A stretch of DNA of 20,490 nucleotides from JBDLRH01 sp039800165 (GTDB taxonomy: Bacteria > Pseudomonadota > Gammaproteobacteria > Burkholderiales > Burkholderiaceae_C). Shown here in pieces: positions 6,532-14,584 of the stretch; positions within the stretch are counted from its first letter, which is position 1; the number at the start of each line of letters is the position of its first letter. Location: contig JBDLRH010000112.1 in assembly GCA_039800165.1 (NCBI GenBank), positions 1 through 20,490 on the forward strand, given 5' to 3'. The notes beneath the pieces were generated by a model. The model saw only the letters and a program-made list of their open reading frames with translations, was not told the origin of the DNA and made no database searches. The translations under genes were made by a program, and so were the position numbers.

Positions 6532-7329
6532 ATGCTGGCCAAGCGCATCATTCCCTGCCTGGACGTGACCGGCGGGCGGGTCGTCAAGGGCGTCAACTTC
6601 GTGGAGTTGCGCGACGCCGGCGACCCGGTGGAGATCGCCGCGCGCTACAACGAGCAGGGCGCCGACGAGCTGACATTCCTGGACATCACCGCCACGTCCG
6701 ACGGGCGCGACATCATCCTGCACATCATCGAGGCGGTGGCCTCGCAGGTGTTCATTCCGCTCACCGTGGGCGGTGGCGTGCGCACGGTGGACGACGTGCG
6801 CCGCCTGCTGAATGCCGGCGCCGACAAGACCAGCTTCAACTCGGCCGCCATCGCCAACCCCGACGTGATCGACGCCGCCTCTCACAAGTACGGCGCGCAA
6901 TGCATCGTGGTGGCGATTGACGCCAAGCGCCGCAGCGCCGAGGACGAGCAACGTGTCCTCGACGGCGCACCGGTCGGCCCCGGCTGGGATGTGTACAGCC
7001 ACGGCGGGCGCAAGAACACCGGGCTGGATGCGGTGCGCTGGGCGCGCGAGATGGCGCGCCGCGGCGCCGGCGAAATCCTTCTCACCAGCATGGACCGCGA
7101 TGGCACCAAGTCGGGCTTTGACCTGGCGCTGACCCGTGCGGTGGCCGATGCGGTCAGCATCCCGGTGATCGCCTCGGGCGGCGTCGGCAACCTGGATCAT
7201 CTCGCCGACGGGGTGCAGCAGGGCGGGGCCGATGCGGTGCTGGCCGCCAGCATCTTTCATTACGGCGAATACACCGTGGCGCAGGCCAAGGCGCGCATGG
7301 CCGAGCGCGGCATTGCGGTGCGGCGCTGA
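6532..7329 (+). CDS. hisF: Imidazole glycerol phosphate synthase, cyclase subunit
   Basis: HisF is the synthase subunit that combines PRFAR with ammonia from HisH, yielding imidazole glycerol phosphate for histidine and AICAR for purine recycling. The 265-residue TIM barrel has both catalytic aspartates, D11 in IIPCLDVTGGRVVKG and D130 in VVAIDAKRR, and the phosphate loops VGGGVRT and ASGGVGN. ATG 6532 is preferred over an in-frame ATG at 6481, which lies inside hisA and would add 17 unrelated residues. The stop is followed by a 51-bp gap containing a short GC hairpin (7341-7346 with 7354-7359). Confidence 0.97.
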   Translation: MLAKRIIPCLDVTGGRVVKGVNFVELRDAGDPVEIAARYNEQGADELTFLDITATSDGRDIILHIIEAVASQVFIPLTVGGGVRTVDDVRRLLNAGADKTSFNSAAIANPDVIDAASHKYGAQCIVVAIDAKRRSAEDEQRVLDGAPVGPGWDVYSHGGRKNTGLDAVRWAREMARRGAGEILLTSMDRDGTKSGFDLALTRAVADAVSIPVIASGGVGNLDHLADGVQQGGADAVLAASIFHYGEYTVAQAKARMAERGIAVRR

Positions 7330-7380
7330 AGGCGGGGTCTGGCGGCGGGCCGGGCCGCCGCTTCGCGCACAATGCCGCCC

Positions 7381-7770
7381 ATGAACTGGCTCGATCAGGT
7401 CAAGTGGGACGCGCAGGGCCTGGTGCCCGTGATCGCACAGGAGCGCGGCAGCAAGGACGTGCTGATGTTCGCCTGGATGAACCGCGAGGCGCTGCAAAAG
7501 ACGGCCGAGCTTGGCCGCGCGGTCTATTTCAGCCGCTCGCGCGGCAAGCTGTGGTTCAAGGGCGAAGAATCCGGCCACGTGCAGCAGGTGCATGCCATCC
7601 GCATGGACTGCGACGCCGACGTGCTGCTGCTCGAAGTCACGCAAACCGGCCACGAGCCCGGCATTGCCTGCCACACCGGCCGCCACAGCTGCTTCTTCCA
7701 GAAGCTCGAAGGCGGCCGCTGGAGCACCACCGAGCCGGTCTTGAAAGACCCTGGCCAGATCTACAGATAA
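7381..7770 (+). CDS. hisI: Phosphoribosyl-AMP cyclohydrolase
   Basis: HisI opens the adenine ring of phosphoribosyl-AMP to give ProFAR. The 129-residue protein carries the zinc cysteines in MDCDADV and in GIACHTGRHSCFF, plus the family segments LMFAWMNREAL and YFSRSRGKLWFKGEESGH. It is separate from HisE, whereas the two are fused in enterobacteria. Two starts fit: ATG 7381 (MNWLDQV) and ATG 7372, which adds only MPP. I prefer 7381 because no Shine-Dalgarno sequence supports either, and a -10-like CACAAT at 7368-7373 would place a transcription start at about 7380-7381. The 3' end is conventional (PVLKDPGQIYR). Confidence 0.94.
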   Translation: MNWLDQVKWDAQGLVPVIAQERGSKDVLMFAWMNREALQKTAELGRAVYFSRSRGKLWFKGEESGHVQQVHAIRMDCDADVLLLEVTQTGHEPGIACHTGRHSCFFQKLEGGRWSTTEPVLKDPGQIYR

Positions 7771-7806
7771 GCTTGCCTTGCAGCCCAGCGCAGCCACGCC
7801 ACGACC

Positions 7807-8211
7807 ATGCCTTCGAACCCCCAGAGCACGCTCGACACCCTGATGCGGCTGGCCGCGATCATCGACAGCCGCAAGCCCGCGGCCGGCGGTGACCCGCAGG
7901 CCAGCTACGTCGCGCGGCTGTTCCACAAGGGGCCGGATGCGGTGCTCAAGAAGATCGGCGAGGAAGCCACCGAGGTGGTGATGGCCAGCAAGGACGCTGA
8001 CCGCGGAGGCGACGCCGCCAAGGTGGTGGCCGAGGTCGCCGACCTGTGGTTTCACTGCATGATCGCGCTGTCGCACCACGGCCTGAGCCCGGCCGATGTG
8101 GTGGCCGAACTCGAGCGCCGCGAAGGCACCAGCGGCATCGAAGAGAAGGCGCTGCGCAAGGTGCAGGCGCGCGAGCGCGAGGAAGGCGCACCAGGCGGGG
8201 GCGCGGCATGA
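7807..8211 (+). CDS. hisE: Phosphoribosyl-ATP pyrophosphohydrolase
   Basis: HisE hydrolyses phosphoribosyl-ATP to phosphoribosyl-AMP, step 2 of the pathway. It belongs to the all-alpha MazG-like NTP pyrophosphatase superfamily. The 134-residue protein shows the metal-binding pattern in KKIGEEATEVVMASKD and the second helix VAEVADLWFHCMIAL. The C-terminal tail EREEGAPGGGAA is low-complexity and probably disordered. The start ATG 7807 lies 36 bp after hisI. Its stop TGA (8209-8211) overlaps the ATG of the next gene, which ties the membrane protein that follows to the his transcript. Confidence 0.94.
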   Translation: MPSNPQSTLDTLMRLAAIIDSRKPAAGGDPQASYVARLFHKGPDAVLKKIGEEATEVVMASKDADRGGDAAKVVAEVADLWFHCMIALSHHGLSPADVVAELERREGTSGIEEKALRKVQAREREEGAPGGGAA

Positions 8212-8591
8212 ACGACGACGTGATCGACGTGACGCCCGCCGTGCCCAAGACCGCCGAAGAGCTGGCCAGCCTGCGCCGGCTCACGCTGGTGACCTACGTG
8301 CTGTATGCGCTGGCCTGGTTCAACGGCCTGACCGCAGTGATCGCGGTCATCATCAATTACGTCAAGCGCGACGACGCGCGCGGCACCCTGTACGAGAGCC
8401 ACTTCACCTGGCAGATCCGCACCTTCTGGTGGAGCCTGGCGTGGGCACTCCTCGGCTTCATCACGAGCTTCATCCTGGTCGGCTTTGCCATCCTGTTCGG
8501 CGCGGCCATCTGGTCGATCTACCGCATCGTCAAGGGCTGGCTGTACTGGAACGACCGCAAGCCGCTGCCGCTGCCGGTGAGCGCCGCCTGA
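8208..8591 (+). CDS. Small membrane protein, DUF4870-like
   Basis: This 127-residue protein has a charged N terminus (about residues 1-24) and hydrophobic segments at about 25-50 and 73-105, the second long enough to cross the membrane twice. Between them lies a conserved-looking cytoplasmic stretch with GTLYESHFTWQIRTFWW. I recognise it as the DUF4870-type inner-membrane protein commonly found after hisE in Burkholderiales; its function is not known. The ATG overlaps the hisE stop (ATGA), indicating co-translation with the his operon, though nothing in the sequence suggests a catalytic role in histidine synthesis. No signal peptide or catalytic motif is visible. Confidence 0.82.
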   Translation: MNDDVIDVTPAVPKTAEELASLRRLTLVTYVLYALAWFNGLTAVIAVIINYVKRDDARGTLYESHFTWQIRTFWWSLAWALLGFITSFILVGFAILFGAAIWSIYRIVKGWLYWNDRKPLPLPVSAA

Positions 8592-8599
8592 ACCCACCC

Positions 8600-8624
8600 G
8601 ACACCGACCGACACCGACCGACAC
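8600..8624 (+). repeat. Short tandem repeat, 10-bp unit, 2.5 copies
   Basis: The unit GACACCGACC occurs at 8600-8609 and 8610-8619, with a half copy GACAC at 8620-8624. It sits in the 44-bp gap between the DUF4870-like gene and the HIT gene, just upstream of the latter's start. Such a repeat could vary in copy number by slippage and alter the spacing upstream of the HIT gene. No function is evident. Confidence 0.7.
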
Positions 8625-8635
8625 ATCCCCTGACC

Positions 8636-8995
8636 ATGAGCCACGACCCGAACTGCATCTTCTGCAAGATCGCTGCCGGCCAGATTCCCTCGCGCAAGGT
8701 GTACGAGGACGACGAACTGCTGGCCTTCCACGACATCAACCCGTGGGCGCCGGTGCACTTCTTGCTGGTGCCCAAGGCGCACATCCCGTCGATGGCGCAG
8801 GTGGGGCCGGAGCACGCGCCGCTGCTGGGCCGGCTGATGACGCTGGCGCCTCGCCTGGCGATGGAGCAGGGCTGCAATCCCTATCCGCAGGGCGGCTTTC
8901 GCATCGTCACCAACACCGGCACCGAAGGCGGCCAGGAAGTGCACCACCTGCATGTGCATGTGATGGGCGGGCCACGGCCCTGGGCGCGCGGCTGA
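8636..8995 (+). CDS. HIT-family nucleotide hydrolase (HinT-like)
   Basis: This 119-residue protein of the histidine triad superfamily resembles HinT, a purine nucleoside phosphoramidase that hydrolyses AMP-N bonds such as those in aminoacyl-adenylates. The defining motif is H104-L-H106-V-H108-V near the C terminus, with H106 or H108 as nucleophile by family analogy. The N terminus NCIFCKIAAGQIPS carries the CxxC-like pair seen in many HinT proteins, and the central segment AFHDINPWAPVHFLLVPK is typical. The ATG at 8636 has no strong Shine-Dalgarno sequence; a 10-bp tandem repeat lies just upstream. The position between hisE and tatA is the usual betaproteobacterial one. Confidence 0.93.
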   Translation: MSHDPNCIFCKIAAGQIPSRKVYEDDELLAFHDINPWAPVHFLLVPKAHIPSMAQVGPEHAPLLGRLMTLAPRLAMEQGCNPYPQGGFRIVTNTGTEGGQEVHHLHVHVMGGPRPWARG

Positions 8996-8997
8996 AT

Positions 8998-9055
8998 CGG
9001 CACCGGGCTTGAGCAAAGCCCCTGCACCGTGCCGGGCTCGCCGCGGGGCGCCCGG
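8998..9055 (+). terminator. Two GC-rich stem-loops between HIT gene and tatA
   Basis: The first structure pairs CGGCAC (8998-9003) with GTGCCG (9029-9034) around an inner stem, GGGCTT (9005-9010) with AAGCCC (9016-9021). The second pairs CCGGGC (9032-9037) with GCCCGG (9050-9055). The two share bases 9032-9034, so they may be alternatives. No T-run follows directly, so this is at best a weak or factor-assisted terminator for the his transcript ahead of the tatA promoter. Confidence 0.4.
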
Positions 9056-9064
9056 GCCGCGTTC

Positions 9065-9070
9065 TACAAT
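9065..9070 (+). promoter_or_regulatory. tatA promoter -10 element
   Basis: TACAAT at 9065-9070 is an isolated A/T-rich hexamer in very GC-rich DNA, 28 bp upstream of the tatA start. A start of transcription near 9077 would give a leader of about 20 nt containing AGGAG (9084-9088). No convincing -35 is visible 16-18 bp upstream. The same TACAAT is found ahead of petA. Confidence 0.5.
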
Positions 9071-9097
9071 GGTTTTTGATTTCAGGAGTGATCCACC

Positions 9098-9349
9098 ATG
9101 GGTTCGTTTTCGATCTGGCACTGGGCGATCGTGCTGTTGGTCGTCATCCTCATCTTCGGCACAAAAAAGCTGAAGAACCTCGGCTCCGACCTCGGCGGCG
9201 CGGTCAAGGGCTTCAAGGACGGCATGAAGGACGGCGGCACCAAGCCCGAAGACCAGGCTGCCGCGGCGCCTGCCGCCCAGGTGGCGCAGGGCGCCGCCGC
9301 CCCGCAGGCCAAGACCACCATCGACGTCGAGGCCAAGCCCAAGTCCTGA
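9098..9349 (+). CDS. tatA: Sec-independent protein translocase subunit TatA
   Basis: TatA forms the pore of the twin-arginine translocase, which exports folded proteins across the inner membrane. The 83-residue protein has one N-terminal transmembrane helix (about residues 6-21), then the hinge FGTKKLKNLGSDLGG and amphipathic helix AVKGFKDGMKD, and an Ala/Gln-rich disordered tail. A good Shine-Dalgarno sequence, AGGAG at 9084-9088, lies 9 nt before ATG 9098. It is followed by tatB after 65 bp and then tatC. A likely client in the same window is the Rieske protein PetA. Confidence 0.96.
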   Translation: MGSFSIWHWAIVLLVVILIFGTKKLKNLGSDLGGAVKGFKDGMKDGGTKPEDQAAAAPAAQVAQGAAAPQAKTTIDVEAKPKS

Positions 9350-9414
9350 GGCCACAGGCCGTTTTGTCGCTCCGCCGCTGCGCCGGCGCCGCGGCGGTAC
9401 AGCCCTGAGCAGAC

Positions 9415-9897
9415 ATGATCGACCTCGGCATCTCCAAGATCGCGCTGATCGGCGCCGTGGCGCTGATCGTCATCGGCCCCGAGAAGCTGCCGCGCGTGGC
9501 GCGCACGCTGGGTGCGCTGCTGGGCAAGGCGCAGCGCTATGTGGCCGACGTCAAGGCCGAGGTCAACCGCTCGATGGAGCTCGATGAGCTGCGCAAGATG
9601 AAGGAGACGGTGGAGACCGCGGCCAAGGACGTGGGCAACACCATCCAGACCAACGCCAACGACTTCGAGAAGGCCTGGAACGAAACCCAGTCCGAGGTGA
9701 ACTCGTCGCTGGCCTACGAGCAGCCGGCCTACGAGCCGCTGGCCGAGCCCGTCCCCGAGTACCGCCACCCCAAGAAGAAGTGGCGCATCAAGCAGGGCGC
9801 CGTGCCGCAGTGGTACAAGGCCCGTGCCGGCGTGCGCACCAAGGCGCTGTCGGGCGCGGCCCGCGTGGCGCGCTACCGTCCGCAACGACCGAGCTGA
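9415..9897 (+). CDS. tatB: Sec-independent protein translocase subunit TatB
   Basis: TatB forms, with TatC, the receptor complex that binds Tat signal peptides. It is 160 residues, longer than TatA. The N terminus MIDLGISKIALIGAVALIV is the single membrane helix, followed by the conserved IGPEKLPRVARTLG hinge and a long amphipathic or coiled-coil helix to about residue 85. The C-terminal third is Pro/Tyr/Glu-rich, then basic (RHPKKKWRIKQ), and is probably disordered. The stop TGA (9895-9897) overlaps the tatC ATG by one base in TGATG. Confidence 0.95.
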   Translation: MIDLGISKIALIGAVALIVIGPEKLPRVARTLGALLGKAQRYVADVKAEVNRSMELDELRKMKETVETAAKDVGNTIQTNANDFEKAWNETQSEVNSSLAYEQPAYEPLAEPVPEYRHPKKKWRIKQGAVPQWYKARAGVRTKALSGAARVARYRPQRPS

Positions 9898-10775
9898 TGA
9901 CTTCCCCCGAATCCCCTGGCACCGCTGGCGACAAGGCCAAGGCCGACGAGCTCTCGGGCACCGAGCAGCCCTTTGTCGTGCACCTGATGGAGCTGCGCGA
10001 CCGGCTGCTCTACAGCGTTTATGGCGTGGTGGCGGCGGTGCTGCTGCTGGCGATCTGGCCCGGCCCGAGCGGGCTGATCGACGTGATCGCCATGCCGATC
10101 CGTGCGCACATGCCGCCCGATGCCAAGCTGATCGCCGTGGGCGTGTTCTCGCCCTTCTTCGTGCCGCTGAAGGTGCTGCTCATGGTGGCGGTGCTGCTGG
10201 TGCTGCCCTGGCTGATGTACCAGGCCTGGGCCTTCGTGGCGCCGGGGCTGTATTCGCACGAGAAGAAGTTCGCGCTGCCGCTCATCATCTTCGGCAGCTT
10301 CCTCGCCTATGTCGGCATCGCGTTCGTGCAGTTCTTCGTGCTCGACAAGATGTTCGCCTTCATCCAGGGCTTCACCCCGGCCAGCGTGGCGGCCACGCCC
10401 GACATCGCGTCCTACGTCGAGGCCATCCTGTCGCTGTACATCGCCTTCGGCCTGGCCTTCCAGGTGCCGATCGTGGTGATGCTGCTGGTGCGCTTCAACA
10501 TCGTGCCGCTGGACAAGCTCAAGGCCTTCCGCGGCTACTTCATCGTGCTGGCCTTCGTGATCGCTGCGGTGGTGACCCCGCCGGACGTGATCTCGCAGCT
10601 GGCGCTGGCCATCCCGATGTGCATCCTGTACGAGGTGGGCATGGTGGCAGCCAAGTGGTTCGTCAAGGTGTCCAAGGCGCCGGACGCCGCAGAGGCGCCT
10701 GACGCTGCGACCGAAACCGCGGCGTCGTCAGACGCGGCGACATCCGACACTTCCGGAACGTCAGCGCCCCGTTGA
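9897..10775 (+). CDS. tatC: Sec-independent protein translocase subunit TatC
   Basis: TatC is the polytopic core of the Tat receptor and recognises the twin-arginine motif. The 292-residue protein has an N-terminal cytoplasmic segment with the conserved HLMELRDRLL, about six transmembrane helices, and the periplasmic-loop motif GLYSHEKKFALPL with the functionally important Glu. The C-terminal tail from about residue 262 is rich in Ala, Ser and Thr and is probably disordered. The start ATG 9897 is set by the one-base TGATG overlap with tatB and gives about 20 residues before the conserved region. It converges with the degS-like gene 56 bp downstream. Confidence 0.96.
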   Translation: MTSPESPGTAGDKAKADELSGTEQPFVVHLMELRDRLLYSVYGVVAAVLLLAIWPGPSGLIDVIAMPIRAHMPPDAKLIAVGVFSPFFVPLKVLLMVAVLLVLPWLMYQAWAFVAPGLYSHEKKFALPLIIFGSFLAYVGIAFVQFFVLDKMFAFIQGFTPASVAATPDIASYVEAILSLYIAFGLAFQVPIVVMLLVRFNIVPLDKLKAFRGYFIVLAFVIAAVVTPPDVISQLALAIPMCILYEVGMVAAKWFVKVSKAPDAAEAPDAATETAASSDAATSDTSGTSAPR

Positions 10776-10831
10776 GCGGGTGCGGGGGGTGGTACGGCCT
10801 CAGGGCCTTACGGTCCTAGGGCTGCAGGGCC

Positions 10832-11992
<1,161 letters not shown>

Positions 11993-12015
11993 GGAGTGGG
12001 GCAGCGTGAGCCGGG

Positions 12016-12023
12016 AATAATAC
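12016..12023. promoter_or_regulatory. Divergent -10 elements between degS-like gene and nif3
   Basis: The AT-rich patch AATAATAC in the 35-bp divergent gap reads as AATAAT (12016-12021) or TAATAC (12018-12023) on the + strand and as TATTAT (12022-12017) on the minus strand. Each orientation is at a usable distance from its gene; the nif3 transcript would start almost at its ATG (12028). Shared -10 sequence would make the two promoters mutually exclusive. No convincing -35 was found in either direction. Confidence 0.4.
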
Positions 12024-12027
12024 GTCC

Positions 12028-12786
12028 ATGGCCCACCGACAGGACTTGAGTGCAGCGTTCGACGCGCTGCTGCAGCCCGAGCGCTTTCGCGACTACGGCC
12101 CCAACGGCCTGCAGGTCGAGGGCCGCGCCGAGGTGCGGCGCATCGTCTCGGGCGTCACCGCCAGCCGCGCGCTGATCGAGGCCGCCGTGGCCGATGGCGC
12201 CGACGCCATCTTCGTGCACCACGGCCTGTTCTGGCGGGGCCAGGATGGCCGCGTCACCGGCTGGATGAAGCAGCGGCTGGCGCTGCTGCTGGCGCACGAC
12301 ATCAACCTGTACGCCTACCACCTGCCGCTGGACGCGCACCCCGAGCTCGGCAACAACGCGCAGCTCGCGCGGGTGCTCGGCCTGCGCACCGTCTCGCGCT
12401 TTGGCGACCAGGACCTCGGCTTCCTGGGCGAAGGCGGGGCCGCTGCGGGCTGGGCCGACGCGCACGCGCTGGCAGCGCATGTGACCGCATGCCTGGGCCG
12501 CACGCCGGTGTGCGTGCCCGGCGACGGCCGCGCCATCCGCCGCGTGGCCTGGTGCACCGGCGGCGCGCAAGGCGCCTTCGAGGCCGCGATCGCAGCCGGT
12601 GCCGATGCCTACCTGACCGGCGAAATTTCCGAGCCGCAGGCGCACTACGCACGCGAGTGCGGCGTGGCCTTCCTGGCCTGCGGTCACCACGCGACCGAGC
12701 GCTACGGCGCGCCGGCGGTGGCGTCGCATGTGGCGGCGTCGCTCGGCATCGCGCACCGCTTCATCGAGATCGACAACCCGGCCTGA
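12028..12786 (+). CDS. Nif3-like dinuclear metal centre protein (YbgI family)
   Basis: This 252-residue protein of the Nif3/YbgI (GTP cyclohydrolase I type 2-like) family is near-universal with an unsettled biochemical role. The metal-binding residues are visible: the double His of FVHHGLFWRG, the Asp in YAYHLPLDAHPELG, and the C-terminal GHHATERYG with His and Glu. The central segment from about residue 120 to 190 holds the variable domain. The start ATG 12028 gives MAHRQDLSAAFDALL, the normal N terminus. No Shine-Dalgarno sequence is seen, and the -10-like patch is only a few bases upstream, so a leaderless or very short-leader mRNA is possible. pdxA follows after 11 bp. Confidence 0.92.
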   Translation: MAHRQDLSAAFDALLQPERFRDYGPNGLQVEGRAEVRRIVSGVTASRALIEAAVADGADAIFVHHGLFWRGQDGRVTGWMKQRLALLLAHDINLYAYHLPLDAHPELGNNAQLARVLGLRTVSRFGDQDLGFLGEGGAAAGWADAHALAAHVTACLGRTPVCVPGDGRAIRRVAWCTGGAQGAFEAAIAAGADAYLTGEISEPQAHYARECGVAFLACGHHATERYGAPAVASHVAASLGIAHRFIEIDNPA

Positions 12787-12797
12787 GCGGCCCCGGC

Positions 12798-13919
12798 ATG
12801 GCAAGCCAGACCTCCACTTCTTCTGCGCCAGGCGGGGCATCGGCGACCGGCGCGCCGCCACCGCTGGCCATCACCATGGGCGACGCTGCCGGCATCGGCC
12901 CGGAGATCGTGGCGCGCGCCTTTGCAGCCCATCCGGAGCTCACCGCCGGCGCGGTGGTGTTCGGCGATGTGGCGGTGATGCGCCGGGCGGCGGCGGTGGT
13001 TGCGGGTCATGCGCCAGCGGGCCGTGCGCTACCGCTGCTGCCGGTGCTGCAGGTCGACTCTGCGGCCGAGGCCGCGCAGGTGCCGCCGCGCTGCATGGCG
13101 GTGCTGCAGGTGGGCGACCCCATCGCGCCGCCGCCCTGGGGCCGCATCAGCGCCGAGGCTGGCCGTGCGGCGGCCCTGGCGGTGCAGGCCGCTGCACGCG
13201 CTGCCTTGCGCGGCGAGGTGGCGGCGCTGGTGACCGCGCCGCTGAACAAGGAGGCGCTGGCCGCGGCCGGGGCGCCGTTTGGCGCGTTTCCCGGCCACAC
13301 CGAGCTGCTGCAGGCCGAAGCCGCCGCTGCCCGTGGCGTCGCGGTGGCGCAGATGCCGGTGCGCATGATGCTGGCCAGCGACGAGCTGCGCACCGTGCTG
13401 GTCAGCATCCACGTGTCGCTGCGCGAGGCGATCGATGCAGTCACCACCGACAACGTGCTGCAGACGCTGCGCATCGCCCACGCCTCGCTGGGCCGTCTGC
13501 TCGGCCGCGCCCCGCGGCTGGCGGTGGCGGGCCTGAACCCGCATGCCGGCGAGGGCGGCCTGTTCGGTCGCGAAGAAATCGACCTCATCGCGCCGGCCAT
13601 CGCGCAGGCCCGCGCCGAGGGCATGGAAGTGAGTGATCCCTTGCCGCCCGACACCGTCTTCATGCGGGCGCGGCATGCGGCGGATCACGCTGGCGAATTC
13701 GATGCGGTGATCGCGATGTACCACGACCAGGGCCTGATTCCGGTCAAGTACCTCGGGCTGGAGCAGGGCGTCAATGTGACGCTGGGCCTGCCGCTGGTGC
13801 GCACCAGCCCCGACCACGGCACCGCGTTTGACATCGCCGGCACCGGGCGCGCGGACGCGGCCAGCCTGTGCGCCGCATTGCGCATGGCGCGCCGGCTGGC
13901 CGGCCTGCCAGCGCATTGA
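12798..13919 (+). CDS. pdxA: PdxA-family 4-hydroxythreonine-4-phosphate dehydrogenase
   Basis: PdxA oxidises 4-phosphohydroxy-L-threonine with NAD(P) on the way to pyridoxal phosphate. The 373-residue protein is longer than the usual 330, mainly from a Ser/Ala/Gly/Pro-rich N-terminal extension of about 22 residues. The three metal-binding histidines are present: H205 (VSIHVSLREA), H249 (GLNPHAGEGG) and H309 (MYHDQGLIPVKY). The C-terminal LGLPLVRTSPDHGTAFDIAG is typical. The N-terminal signature ITMGDAAGIGPEI resembles the PdxA2-like subgroup, whose members can act in sugar-acid catabolism, more than the ITPGEPAGIGP of E. coli PdxA, so the substrate is not certain. It is likely cotranscribed with nif3. 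Confidence 0.88.
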   Translation: MASQTSTSSAPGGASATGAPPPLAITMGDAAGIGPEIVARAFAAHPELTAGAVVFGDVAVMRRAAAVVAGHAPAGRALPLLPVLQVDSAAEAAQVPPRCMAVLQVGDPIAPPPWGRISAEAGRAAALAVQAAARAALRGEVAALVTAPLNKEALAAAGAPFGAFPGHTELLQAEAAAARGVAVAQMPVRMMLASDELRTVLVSIHVSLREAIDAVTTDNVLQTLRIAHASLGRLLGRAPRLAVAGLNPHAGEGGLFGREEIDLIAPAIAQARAEGMEVSDPLPPDTVFMRARHAADHAGEFDAVIAMYHDQGLIPVKYLGLEQGVNVTLGLPLVRTSPDHGTAFDIAGTGRADAASLCAALRMARRLAGLPAH

Positions 13920-13924
13920 CGCGT

Positions 13925-13942
13925 CGCCGGCCCCGGCCGGCG
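13925..13942. terminator. GC hairpin between convergent pdxA and mscL
   Basis: CGCCGGC (13925-13931) pairs perfectly with GCCGGCG (13936-13942) around a 4-nt loop. It lies in the 33-bp gap between two converging genes and could stop transcription in both directions. There is no T-run on either strand, so intrinsic termination is unproven. Confidence 0.45.
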
Positions 13943-13952
13943 TGCTGGCCAG

Positions 13953-14414
13953 CTACTTCTTCAGGCTGTCGCGGATCTCGCGCAGCAGCTGCACATCCTC
14001 GGGCACCGGGGGCGGTGCCGGCGGCTCGGCCGCAGCGGCGGGCTTGGCAGCCTGGGCCTCGCCCTCCACCTGGCGCTTGATCCGGTTGATCTGCTTGACC
14101 ATCACGAAGATGATGAACGCGAGGATCAGGAAGTTCACCGCCACGGTGATGAAGTGCCCCCAGGCGAGCACCGGCACGCCGGCCTTGCGCAGCGCGTCCA
14201 GCGTGGGCGGCACGCCTGCGGGCACCTGGCCGAGCACGAAGAACAGGTTGGAGAAGTCGACCTTGCCGACCACCATGCCCACCAGCGGCATCACCAGGTC
14301 GGCCACCACCGAGTCGACGATCTTGCCGAAGGCCGCGCCGATGATCACGCCGACCGCCAGGTCGACCACGTTGCCCTTGACCGCAAATTCGCGGAATTCC
14401 TTCCAGATGGCCAT
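13953..14414 (-). CDS. mscL: Large-conductance mechanosensitive channel MscL
   Basis: MscL is a homopentameric inner-membrane channel that opens under high membrane tension to release solutes during osmotic downshock. The 153-residue protein shows the signature N terminus MAIWKEFREFAVKGNVVDLA, the pore helix AVGVIIGAAFGKIVDSVV, a periplasmic loop, the second helix FLILAFIIFVMVKQIN, and the C-terminal bundle LLREIRDSLKK. An Ala/Pro-rich linker (about residues 118-138) makes it longer than the E. coli protein (136). ATG 14414 is supported by AGGAG at 14427-14423, 8 nt upstream; the frame stays open further back but without homology. It diverges from petA over 170 bp. Confidence 0.95.
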   Translation of the reverse strand: MAIWKEFREFAVKGNVVDLAVGVIIGAAFGKIVDSVVADLVMPLVGMVVGKVDFSNLFFVLGQVPAGVPPTLDALRKAGVPVLAWGHFITVAVNFLILAFIIFVMVKQINRIKRQVEGEAQAAKPAAAAEPPAPPPVPEDVQLLREIRDSLKK

Positions 14415-14510
14415 GCCTTGCACTCCTGGCCGCCCCCGCGGCGGCGCTGCGCAATGTTCGCACGGGCCGGGGCGGGTGCCCGCGCATCGTCCGAGTGCCG
14501 AATGAGGGAA

Positions 14511-14535
14511 AACCCGTCCGCTACAATCGCGGGTT
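14511..14535 (+). promoter_or_regulatory. petABC promoter region with inverted repeat around the -10
   Basis: TACAAT at 14522-14527 is a good -10, about 58 bp before the petA start, predicting a leader of about 50 nt. It is flanked by a perfect 6-bp inverted repeat, AACCCG (14511-14516) and CGGGTT (14530-14535), so a bound repressor or a DNA/RNA structure could control it. A second small palindrome, GGGTtgACCC, lies at 14531-14540. No clear -35 is seen. The rest of the 170-bp mscL-petA gap shows no gene. Confidence 0.5.
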
Positions 14536-14584
14536 GACCCCAATGCAGCGCGCATCGGTCGCAGTTTTTCGAGGAATTTCCCCC

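Noticed and set aside
4146..6596. 816-codon minus-strand open frame opposite hisC-hisA
   Set aside because: Shadow of the + strand genes; stop codons are rare by GC bias and the translation has no recognisable domain.
7341..7359. GGCGGC/GCCGCC hairpin between hisF and hisI
   Set aside because: Six GC pairs are easily formed by chance in this composition, with no T-run; hisI is still expected in the operon.
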